From NCBI GenBank assembly GCA_016840125.1, contig JAEOSY010000433.1:1-16267 (forward strand): a DNA stretch of 16,267 nucleotides, in the 5' to 3' direction. The notes under the pieces were generated by a model that made no database searches, was not told the DNA's origin, and saw only the letters and a list, made by a program, of their open reading frames with translations. The DNA comes from Candidatus Helarchaeota archaeon (GTDB lineage: Archaea > Asgardarchaeota > Lokiarchaeia > Helarchaeales > HEL-GB-A). Positions within the stretch are counted from its first letter, which is position 1. The number at the start of each line of letters is the position of its first letter. This document shows, one piece after another, positions 5,624-12,490 of this stretch. The translations under genes were made by a program, and so were the position numbers.

Positions 5624-6085
5624 ATGGACCCAAAAAAGATAGAAGTTATTGGTGGAGTTCTAGTCTTCATTGGAGCATATCTGATGGTACAGGTTTGCCT
5701 GTTTGGTATGTATCTGCTTGATCTGGCGTGGTTTGGCACCCCTTATACTGCGATTTCATGGATTCTCAACGCCTTTATAGCGGTTCTAGCATTTGTCGGT
5801 GCCATTCTTGGAATCCTTTCTAGACGTACCGGTGGAATCCTCGCAGTCTTGGCGGGTTTGACCGCGATTGTACTCCCGCTTCTCGCGATCCTATTGAATA
5901 ATCCAGATGTAGCAACAGCATTAACGCAATTTTCGTCGCTCTGGGGATATTCCAGTGGAATATCCGGGTTTAACCTCGTTGTTTTCGAAACCACAGTGGG
6001 TTCAACAGCAATCTATATCACCATCGAATCGGTCCTGATCCTAGCGGGTGGTACTCTCTTCCTCATCGGTGAGGCTAAAGAATAA
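5624..6085 (+). CDS. Small four-TM membrane protein, copy B2
   Basis: A 153-aa paralogue of the protein at 4600-5070. The strongest match is from the second helix onward: GAILGILSRRTGGILAVLAG, then LAILLNNPDVA, then GFNLVVFETTVGSTAIYIT. The first helix and following loop (MYLLDLAWFGTPYTA) are divergent. The coupling distance to A2 is identical to that in copy 1 (three bases). Keeping both A and B in each duplicate suggests the two products work as a pair. Function unknown. Confidence 0.8.
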   Translation: MDPKKIEVIGGVLVFIGAYLMVQVCLFGMYLLDLAWFGTPYTAISWILNAFIAVLAFVGAILGILSRRTGGILAVLAGLTAIVLPLLAILLNNPDVATALTQFSSLWGYSSGISGFNLVVFETTVGSTAIYITIESVLILAGGTLFLIGEAKE

Positions 6086-6090
6086 ATCAA

Positions 6091-6112
6091 TTCCCTTCCT
6101 TTTTTTTCTTTA
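6091..6112 (+). terminator. T-run terminator after membrane operon copy 2
   Basis: CCCTTCC is followed by eight T residues (6100-6107) and further T-rich sequence, just after the stop codon of B2. Confidence 0.5.
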
Positions 6113-6233
6113 TTAATTCAGTTTTTGTTGTACTTGAGATAGATTTTTTAATAGTTAGAAAAATAAAGAACTCATATTCAAATAATAATAGAAATGTCCT
6201 AATGCAGAATTCTATTCAAGAAGGGAACCGAAA

Positions 6234-7790
6234 TTGAGAAGAAGATCGCGAACTGGTCCAAGAATTAAAATAAGTACAATTTTAAAACTTGCCTTTATTC
6301 TTATTCCATTTCTACTTGGAGGATTATATGTTTGGGGGGCTATATACATTATTGAGGATGTTACCGCCCCCATGCTGGAACAGCAGTATGATCCCGCATC
6401 TTTTATTGCCCCTAACTTCACCCTCATGGCGCAATGGGCAGATCAGCTCGAATATCGATTTGAACAATATCATTGTCCCACGGGTATTTCATTAAAATGC
6501 ACTTTTGATGATTATAGCTACACCACTGTAGATAGATACCATGATACTGACAATGTCGCGTTATCAACGGGGCTGGCGCTAGCTACGGAATGTTTTCGGT
6601 ATGCAGCGGGGAAGAGGGAGAATAATCTCACCATACAAGCAAATGCAACCCGCGTAATCAAAAAGCTCCTGACGGGGTTTAGCTACCTATTGGCAGTCCC
6701 GAACGGGGGGATCGGACCAGATTATCCGGGCACCATTTCGCGGTTTTATTGGAGCCCAAATGATACAAGTATCCCGGGATATCAACATGTCACGGACTGG
6801 ATGCTAAGTGATCACGTTCGACACTTCAATGGAACGGGTGAGTATAGCAATTGGAGATGGCGGGGGTACACCTCAAAAGATGAGATGGCGGGGTATTTAT
6901 ACGGTTTAGGTGCGGCTATTCAATTCGTTGGGGAAGATGATCCCTGGATCTGGAACCGAACTAGGTTATTGGTGGCCCAATTAATTGAGGGGTTCATCGA
7001 TACGAACTGGTTGGTGATGAATGGAAACGGAAATCCCGTTGGATCTGATTTGAAAGCGTATGTTCAGACGGGTGAGTGGGCTCTGAGCCTCTTACGTATC
7101 GGTAAAACAGCATTCCCCGATGGCCGGTATGATCAATTATACCACTATTTCGCCTCTAAAGATATGTACATGAACAGTGTGGCGAGGGCAGACACCCTTA
7201 ACCTAATCATGGACTATTATGGGTGGAATTTTGGCCATAAGGCTCTTTTCAATCTGATAACTCTAGAGGATAATCCTACTCTAAAGAGTTTTTATGTGCA
7301 GCAGTATATTAATGGAATGTATTCTAAACTCCGCTATACCAGATCACCATATTTCAATATGATGTATCTAGTTTTCATAGGGAGCAATGATTCGGCTATA
7401 AAGGCAGATATTTTTGATCAACTGATGCGGTTTGAGAATAATTCATTTTGCAGAAATGTCAACTCAACCCTCCGTTCTCCCGCAGCTGAATTAAATCCTC
7501 AGGTCCTATATTGGCGTGATTTCATTAGTAATAATCCACTTGGGATGCTTTATTCCCCTTTGATAGAACTTGAAGTTGATTTACTCACCCCAGATGGGCG
7601 AGATCTGTACTTAGAACCTGCTACGGTTGATATGATGTATCATAATCCCGGGAATTTTTATGAGAGTAATCCCTTTGAAGCAACGGGATCTAATCGTGCA
7701 AGCAATAACGGGCTAAGTGAGGGACCAGGGAATACTTTTACGTGCGTCTATTGGATGGGACGTGCGCATGGGATTATTCCGCCACCATAA
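6234..7790 (+). CDS. Membrane-anchored extracellular protein, sequon-rich, 518 aa
   Basis: A basic start (MRRRSRTGPRIK) and one hydrophobic helix at about 17-41 with no evident cleavage site suggest an N-terminal anchor with the remaining ~475 residues outside. About nine N-x-S/T sequons (NFT, NLT, NAT, NDT, NGT, NRT, NDS, NNS, NST) support archaeal surface N-glycosylation. The ectodomain is rich in Trp, Tyr and Asp, with repeated helix-like stretches such as DEMAGYLYGLGAAIQFVG and a turn WLVMNGNGNPVGSDL. This looks like an (alpha/alpha) toroid as in many sugar-active or lipid-active exoproteins, but no catalytic motif can be named. The start is TTG 6234, with GAAGGG about 8 nt before it; an ATG at 6202 is out of frame. 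A multi-TM gene follows after 34 bases, probably in the same operon. Confidence 0.8.
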   Translation: MRRRSRTGPRIKISTILKLAFILIPFLLGGLYVWGAIYIIEDVTAPMLEQQYDPASFIAPNFTLMAQWADQLEYRFEQYHCPTGISLKCTFDDYSYTTVDRYHDTDNVALSTGLALATECFRYAAGKRENNLTIQANATRVIKKLLTGFSYLLAVPNGGIGPDYPGTISRFYWSPNDTSIPGYQHVTDWMLSDHVRHFNGTGEYSNWRWRGYTSKDEMAGYLYGLGAAIQFVGEDDPWIWNRTRLLVAQLIEGFIDTNWLVMNGNGNPVGSDLKAYVQTGEWALSLLRIGKTAFPDGRYDQLYHYFASKDMYMNSVARADTLNLIMDYYGWNFGHKALFNLITLEDNPTLKSFYVQQYINGMYSKLRYTRSPYFNMMYLVFIGSNDSAIKADIFDQLMRFENNSFCRNVNSTLRSPAAELNPQVLYWRDFISNNPLGMLYSPLIELEVDLLTPDGRDLYLEPATVDMMYHNPGNFYESNPFEATGSNRASNNGLSEGPGNTFTCVYWMGRAHGIIPPP

Positions 7791-7824
7791 GTCCGAATAA
7801 CAAAGCTGTCAAGAGATGATATAG

Positions 7825-9504
7825 ATGAGTGAAAAAATAAGTAAAGCAGAATCGGATGAATCCTTTGAAGTGAAATCTAAGACATTAAGACCTCTCAAAG
7901 CTATAGCAAAGACTATAGGTATCATGCTCGTATTCTTTGGTTTTTTTGTTCTCGTTGTGAGCTACGCTGTAACTTACCTTATCGATGCGGATCCTGATAC
8001 TATTGAAACGATATTCACAATAGCATTTACAGTAGGCACTGTATTTTTAGGTGGAGGTGTGGTTCTTTGTGCAAGTGTATCCATCCTAACCCTTCCCAAC
8101 GAATATCGAATGGATAATTATTTAAACCAATATTTTAAAGATAAAGAAAAACCAGAGAGGTCAATCCGATTTTTCTCCTTTCGTTGGGGTCGACTTATTC
8201 CCGCAATTCTCTTTCTGATCTTGGGCTTTCTAGATCTATTTATTTTAACGGGGGCAATCGGTCATGAAGAAACGCCATTTGGAGATGCTGTTGTTTTTGG
8301 GGGACCCTCCTTTTATTATACTGTAGCATTTTTTCCGCATGCTTTTGGACTGGGATTACTATTGTACACTTTTTTCTACTCACACAAGGCGGATATCGCC
8401 AAATCCGAGAACTATTTCTATTATAACGAGTTCAAAAAGAACTCTACCGTGAGTACGACGATCGCAGAAAAGAATATCGAACTGATAAGCTATCAAAACA
8501 ATCATATTGGTAAGAATCATGCTTGGATTATCACTTTAATACCCTTTATTGTACTAACTTTTATAAATGGAGTATATATAGTGAATGCTCCATTGCTCAC
8601 TAACCCCATACAAGGTATTTTAATGATCATTACAGCCATCATAGAGATACCGATCCTCATCTTCTTGGTTTTACGTCCATCTCATTACTTCAAAATAACT
8701 ACAAAAGAAAACCAATATGAAACTTGGTTTTACCCCCACAAGAGGGATATCTCAGAAATTCCACTTTCCGGGGATAAGGGTATAGGTAAGGTTAATGCTG
8801 AATTTATGAGCTCAAATGATATTAGTTCCACTCATAAGAGCTATACCAACTTACTTCTAGGACTCTTCTTCATGATTTTTGGGACTTTAATGATATCTTA
8901 TTATTGGGTACTCGGTGTGTTCGGCGGTCTGTTCACGATGGGGGCAATAATTTTCGGTACCATACTGGTCTTCAAGGCGATTGCCTTTGATTTCAGTAAA
9001 AAGGACGGTGTTCTAGTAGATTACGATATGGATAGCAAGCTCCTACACTTCCGACAGGATTCACGGTATCATTTCCTCGAAATCGAGACTCATCAACCTA
9101 CAGATCTGAAAGTTACCAATCAGTTTAGGAGACTCACGGTTTTTGACCTTGTAATTATCCCCATTATCTTAATTTTTAGTATGATTGAAACAGTTCAGAG
9201 CTGGGCAATAACCATTCCTGCAACCTTATGGAATTCAGTGATAACAACCATATTTCTCGTTCTTGTATATTTCCTTATCTTTTATTATATCTGTTCTCCT
9301 ACCGATCAACTACATTTAAAGACTCCTACCCTCCAAAACCAAGTGCCTATTACTCTAACAAGTGGAAAAAATGGTCATTTTAAGGGAGTCCTATCCGAGG
9401 ATCTTAAAAAGGGCTTTTTGGTCCGCTGTCTATACGTTCTAGGAATCGGCATAACAACCCTCATTTACACTATTATTTACTTGAACCTCAACTTTTTTGT
9501 TTAA
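7825..9504 (+). CDS. Polytopic membrane protein, ~11 TM, 559 aa
   Basis: Hydrophobic helices lie at about 27-53, 60-88, 123-146, 164-186, 233-255, 263-285, 340-362, 363-388, 438-455, 463-490 and 530-555, mostly in close pairs. Soluble segments between the pairs have a beta-hairpin look (YFKITTKENQYETWFYP at 288-304, and about 396-425, and about 496-520). This suggests an internally repeated unit of TM pair plus small beta domain, somewhat like bacterial PH-type membrane proteins, but not close enough to assign. The N-terminal 26 residues are charged and cytosolic. The start is ATG 7825, 34 bases after the stop of the surface-protein gene, so both probably share a transcript. The two may cooperate at the membrane. 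No transporter or enzyme motif was seen. Confidence 0.8.
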   Translation: MSEKISKAESDESFEVKSKTLRPLKAIAKTIGIMLVFFGFFVLVVSYAVTYLIDADPDTIETIFTIAFTVGTVFLGGGVVLCASVSILTLPNEYRMDNYLNQYFKDKEKPERSIRFFSFRWGRLIPAILFLILGFLDLFILTGAIGHEETPFGDAVVFGGPSFYYTVAFFPHAFGLGLLLYTFFYSHKADIAKSENYFYYNEFKKNSTVSTTIAEKNIELISYQNNHIGKNHAWIITLIPFIVLTFINGVYIVNAPLLTNPIQGILMIITAIIEIPILIFLVLRPSHYFKITTKENQYETWFYPHKRDISEIPLSGDKGIGKVNAEFMSSNDISSTHKSYTNLLLGLFFMIFGTLMISYYWVLGVFGGLFTMGAIIFGTILVFKAIAFDFSKKDGVLVDYDMDSKLLHFRQDSRYHFLEIETHQPTDLKVTNQFRRLTVFDLVIIPIILIFSMIETVQSWAITIPATLWNSVITTIFLVLVYFLIFYYICSPTDQLHLKTPTLQNQVPITLTSGKNGHFKGVLSEDLKKGFLVRCLYVLGIGITTLIYTIIYLNLNFFV

Positions 9505-9528
9505 AACCCACCCTTTAAGAAAAGAATC

Positions 9529-9557
9529 TCAATGATTTTAGTTCTAAGAATCATTGA
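9529..9557 (+). other. Perfect 9-bp stem hairpin between genes
   Basis: TCAATGATT (9529-9537) and AATCATTGA (9549-9557) are exact inverted copies around an 11-nt loop. The hairpin sits 25 nt after the 559-aa gene and 18 nt before the ATG of the 50-aa cysteine-rich gene. It could be an RNA processing site, part of a terminator, or an operator for the small gene. Confidence 0.45.
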
Positions 9558-9575
9558 AGGATAAGGTTATTCGGT

Positions 9576-9728
9576 ATGGGCGAAGCGGTAAAGCTAAACA
9601 AATGGAAGTTCTGCGATAAATGCAGACATGAACGATGCAACACTTGTCAGGTTATTCCCATGTTTTACCATTTCTCAACGCGGTGGGTTTGCTGTAAATG
9701 CGGGAAGACTGTTGATGCTACCACCTAG
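9576..9728 (+). CDS. 50-aa cysteine-rich zinc-binding microprotein
   Basis: ATG 9576 to TAG 9726-9728 encodes 50 residues with seven cysteines: C13-x2-C16, C21-x2-C24 and C39-C40-x-C42. It also has His18 and His32. The pairs are zinc-knuckle or zinc-ribbon half sites (FCDKC, CNTC, CCKCGK), enough for one or two zinc ions. The regular CxxC spacing makes chance unlikely at this length. It starts with a basic segment (VKLNKWKFC). AAGG at 9563-9566 is the best ribosome binding site. Such archaeal microproteins often bind nucleic acid or protein partners, but no family was recognised. Confidence 0.6.
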   Translation: MGEAVKLNKWKFCDKCRHERCNTCQVIPMFYHFSTRWVCCKCGKTVDATT

Positions 9729-9771
9729 GATGTTTCACACCTGAAATCCTTTCTAAAATCTTTAGTTTAGT

Positions 9772-10026
9772 TTAATATTTGTACGTATCATATTTGTACC
9801 TATTTCGATAATTATGCAAACCGATGATTAAGAAAATAGACCCCACAATAACCATGATTAACCCGGCAACGAAGAAGCCAAAAACAAACATGCGTATCAT
9901 CGGCTCCAGCTCGGGGGGACCGATGGATTGGAACATTACCCGAAATACGTAACTGAACACGAGGAAGACAGCGCCCCCGGGTCCAATAGCCAACGCAGCA
10001 ATCAGGTACCCTAAATATTTACCCAT
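9772..10026 (-). CDS. Small two-TM membrane protein, 84 aa
   Basis: An 84-aa membrane protein with hydrophobic helices at about 6-29 and 45-69, separated by a loop with SIGPPELEPMIRM. It ends in a Tyr/Lys/Arg-rich tail (HNYRNRYKYDTYKY), probably cytosolic. ATG 10026 is preceded on the minus strand by GGGGTG at a good ribosome binding distance, and CTTTATAT (10085-10078) is a TATA box about 52 nt upstream. It is transcribed divergently from the beta-helix gene at 10187 and converges on the cysteine-rich microprotein. Family not recognised. Confidence 0.75.
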   Translation of the reverse strand: MGKYLGYLIAALAIGPGGAVFLVFSYVFRVMFQSIGPPELEPMIRMFVFGFFVAGLIMVIVGSIFLIIGLHNYRNRYKYDTYKY

Positions 10027-10077
10027 ATCATTACACCCCTTAACAATTATCTAGTTAATCTTAATGTAAATACTAAG

Positions 10078-10095
10078 ATATAAAGCTTAAGCTTT
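10078..10095 (-). promoter_or_regulatory. TATA box with overlapping 14-bp palindrome
   Basis: On the minus strand CTTTATAT is the TATA box of the 84-aa gene. It overlaps the perfect palindrome AAAGCTTAAGCTTT (10082-10095), which covers the expected BRE position and is a good operator candidate in this divergent intergenic region. Confidence 0.5.
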
Positions 10096-10129
10096 CAAAG
10101 AATTTATTATCCTGCCCAAGGCAGAAAGG

Positions 10130-10137
10130 TTTTTATC
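10130..10137 (+). promoter_or_regulatory. Probable TATA box of beta-helix gene 1
   Basis: TTTTTATC lies 50 nt before ATG 10187, the same distance as TATTTATA before the paralogue at 12491. A short stem (CTGCC 10112-10116, GGCAG 10120-10124) lies just upstream. A second A/T block at 10160-10174 is too close to the start to act as the TATA box. Confidence 0.35.
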
Positions 10138-10186
10138 TAGGATTACTCCTTATTGTATTAAATTTTAATATAGGATAGGATTAAAC

Positions 10187-11797
10187 ATGAAAAAAACAAA
10201 ATTATTGTTAATTTTGAGTTTGCTCGCGCTTTTTACCACCTTAATGGCATCACTAAAAATCCAATTTACCGGGTCAATGGCGGAAACAATCTCGGATGGA
10301 CACTGGGTAATTCACGGAAGTACAATCAGCATTAATAACAATGGTGACTTTGCAACCTATGCCTCGAGTGGTAACGGCTCTGCATCGAATCCTTGGATAA
10401 TCGAAAATTTAGTGTTGAACGGGAATGGGACTGGGATTATCTTCGATATTCAAGACACGGACGCCCATTTCATCATCCGTAATTGCTACCTTTATAATAC
10501 TACGTCGAATGCTATCGATATTTTTCAAGCAGGCAATGGAACAATCCTGAATAACACTATCACAAACTGTAACACTGCAATTTATATCGAGAGGGGAAGC
10601 AACTTTCAAGTCATCAACAATACCCTCACTTTAAATACGCTAAATGGCTTTGAAACCAATGATGGGGCGACTTATATTGAATTAGTGAATAACACGATAA
10701 CTCATAATGGCTATACTGGTGTGTATCTTTGGGGTACGAACCATAGCCTCCTATCCGAAAATACTATCAAAAATAACACCAATAATGGCTTGACCTTCGA
10801 TAATTTATGCGTTAACAACACCATCGCCTATAACACACTGGATAATAATACTGACGGCTTAGAACTCCTCGATAGAAGCAATTTCAACCGGATTCGATAC
10901 AATACTATGAATAACAACTCCGCCTACGGAATTTACTTTGATAATGGACAGAATAACTACAACATGTTTCTGAACAATACAATCAACTTCAATGGTGATT
11001 CTGGCTTATATTCGTGGGGGTCTAGCCATAATACCTTAATCAACAATACATTTAATGGGAACCAATATGAGGGAATCAATCTCGTGGGTTCAAGCTTTAA
11101 TTTTACCCTTACCAGCAATGAGGCTTCCTTTAACAAAAATGATGGAATCCAAATTGATTGTCCCAATAACACTGTCACCTATAACTGGGCAAATAACAAT
11201 ACAGGATATGGGATTCATCTAGATTATGGACATAATAACACAATCTCCCTTAACACCGCGAACGGCAATGGTATCTTGGGTGTATTTGTTGAAAATTGTA
11301 ATGATACTACAGTGACCTGGAATGTCTTACATTATAACCCGACCAGTGTCCTCCCATCGGGCGGTTTTGGAAACATAATCGTGAATAATAGCGCCGGACC
11401 CGCGAACTTAACAGCAGGCACCGTTATACCTTCCACGGGTGATACAGCTAACACCTTCACTTTTACTGTGGTTTATTTCGACATCGATAACCTCGCCCCA
11501 TTCAGCATCCGCGTTATCGTCGATGGCACCCCCCATGATATGGTTAAAGACAACCCTGGTGACAATACCTATACCGATGGCTGCCGGTACGTCTATGCAA
11601 CTCAATTACCGGAAGGTGTTCATTCATACTCATTTGAAGTATATGACATCACCCATAAGGTTACGACAACACAATCTGCAGGACCCAACGTGACCGCTGC
11701 ACCCATCCCAGGATTTGAAATCCTCATGCTCTTGGTTCCGCTTCTGGGATTAGCGCTGACCCACCTTCTTTTCAATAAACGCCGATTCAAATTTTAA
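10187..11797 (+). CDS. Secreted right-handed beta-helix (NosD-type) protein with archaeal sorting tail, copy 1
   Basis: A 536-aa surface protein. The signal peptide is about residues 1-22 (MKKTKLLLILSLLALFTTLM). A conserved entry motif (NGDFATYASSGNGSASNPWI) is followed by about 14-15 parallel beta-helix coils of ~22-24 residues, rich in NNT, NTI and NGxxGI patterns typical of NosD/PF05048-type and PF13229-type repeats, to about residue 410. Residues about 423-500 form an Ig-like sandwich (FTVVYFDIDNLAPFSIRVIV, then DGTPHDM). The end IPGF (507-510), a hydrophobic helix and RRFKF match Loki-CTERM/PGF-CTERM sorting signals, which are processed by archaeosortase-type enzymes in other archaea. 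N-x-S/T sequons are very abundant. Likely role: surface adhesion or glycan binding. Paralogue of 12491-14077. Confidence 0.88.
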   Translation: MKKTKLLLILSLLALFTTLMASLKIQFTGSMAETISDGHWVIHGSTISINNNGDFATYASSGNGSASNPWIIENLVLNGNGTGIIFDIQDTDAHFIIRNCYLYNTTSNAIDIFQAGNGTILNNTITNCNTAIYIERGSNFQVINNTLTLNTLNGFETNDGATYIELVNNTITHNGYTGVYLWGTNHSLLSENTIKNNTNNGLTFDNLCVNNTIAYNTLDNNTDGLELLDRSNFNRIRYNTMNNNSAYGIYFDNGQNNYNMFLNNTINFNGDSGLYSWGSSHNTLINNTFNGNQYEGINLVGSSFNFTLTSNEASFNKNDGIQIDCPNNTVTYNWANNNTGYGIHLDYGHNNTISLNTANGNGILGVFVENCNDTTVTWNVLHYNPTSVLPSGGFGNIIVNNSAGPANLTAGTVIPSTGDTANTFTFTVVYFDIDNLAPFSIRVIVDGTPHDMVKDNPGDNTYTDGCRYVYATQLPEGVHSYSFEVYDITHKVTTTQSAGPNVTAAPIPGFEILMLLVPLLGLALTHLLFNKRRFKF

Positions 11798-11810
11798 TTT
11801 ATAATCAATT

Positions 11811-11827
11811 CCCCCTCTTTTTTTCCT
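11811..11827 (+). terminator. T-run terminator after beta-helix gene 1
   Basis: CCCCCTC is followed by seven T residues (11818-11824). The same CCCCCTC plus T-run follows the paralogue at 14086-14099. Confidence 0.55.
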
Positions 11828-11887
11828 TAAAAATTATCTATGTGTTATCCAATATTCTTAAAGGAAGGTTTGAAAGTAGGTTTAGTA

Positions 11888-12421
11888 ATGAAGATTGGGC
11901 ATTACAAAAAATGGTTCCAACGCATCCTTGACGCGGAGCACCCCAATATTGCCTTCCGACATTTCTATTTTGAGTTGATGGACGAGGGACTGGAGGCGCA
12001 AGCGATCTTAGGTATTCTCGTGGATATTTACTGGCAAAATAAACGTCATTTAGATAGTAAAGGAAGTTCGGAGAAAGCTATTCGGGACATGGGGGACCAG
12101 ATCGAAAAGTTTAGACCATATAAGACGGATCTCATAAAGGCGGTGTTGGCGCAGGATGGGGGGGACACGATGGTTGCGGAAGTAGAGAGGCTTTCCAAGC
12201 AAGGGTTGTCGAAACTCGAAATCTACTACATATTCCTGGGACTTTTTTCATATGCCCAATACAGAGCAAAGTTCTACCACAATATCCAAGAGCATCAATA
12301 CGATTTGATTTCCGATGCCATTTTGGACCGCCTCTGGGGGGGTGGCTGGGATAAGGGGAACCGCTTATTGCCCGACGAGCCTGATGTTTGCGATTTATTA
12401 ACTGAAGAAGTATATGATTAA
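11888..12421 (+). CDS. Hypothetical helical cytosolic protein, 177 aa
   Basis: Not recognised. Starting at ATG 11888 (MKIGHYKKWFQRILDAEHPN) it is 177 aa, almost all alpha-helical, with no signal peptide, membrane helix or metal-binding cluster. Hydrophobic and charged residues alternate in amphipathic helices (LEAQAILGILVDIYWQNKRH; LEIYYIFLGLFSYAQYRAKF), suggesting a helical bundle or partner-binding domain. A longer frame from ATG 11840 exists, but that start would lie only a few bases from the TATA-like TTAAAAATTA (about 11825-11834), so the later ATG is preferred. It is in the same orientation as, and sits between, the two beta-helix paralogues. It may have been inserted between them or carried along when one duplicated. 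Functional linkage is unproven. Confidence 0.7.
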   Translation: MKIGHYKKWFQRILDAEHPNIAFRHFYFELMDEGLEAQAILGILVDIYWQNKRHLDSKGSSEKAIRDMGDQIEKFRPYKTDLIKAVLAQDGGDTMVAEVERLSKQGLSKLEIYYIFLGLFSYAQYRAKFYHNIQEHQYDLISDAILDRLWGGGWDKGNRLLPDEPDVCDLLTEEVYD

Positions 12422-12433
12422 AAAAAGAAATCA

Positions 12434-12441
12434 TATTTATA
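12434..12441 (+). promoter_or_regulatory. TATA box of beta-helix gene 2
   Basis: TATTTATA 50-57 nt before ATG 12491. The predicted transcript start is near 12465. Confidence 0.45.
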
Positions 12442-12490
12442 TTCGTCCTTCCATAGTCTGTTAAATTCAATTATTGAGTAGTGAGAACTT

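Larger units (their letters stand above)
4131..6085 (+). repeat. Tandem duplication of a promoter plus two-gene membrane operon
   Basis: Unit 1 (about 4131-5070) and unit 2 (about 5150-6085) have the same order: TATA box, Shine-Dalgarno, a ~136-aa four-TM gene, a 3-nt gap, and a ~155-aa four-TM gene. Shared protein blocks include MTKGGRKAG, LLKDNW.GG.FPL and GFNLVVFET.VGSTAIYIT. The units differ at many positions, so the duplication is not recent or has diverged under selection. Confidence 0.8.

Noticed and set aside
10500..11300. Dense short repeats (AATAACAC-like) inside the beta-helix genes, checked as a possible CRISPR array
   Set aside because: Irregular spacing, degenerate, and in frame with Asn-rich beta-helix coils; simple coding repeats.
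12132..12470. Minus-strand 112-codon frame opposite the helical gene
   Set aside because: Pro/His/Arg-rich low-complexity translation without a ribosome binding site; overlaps a better plus-strand gene.
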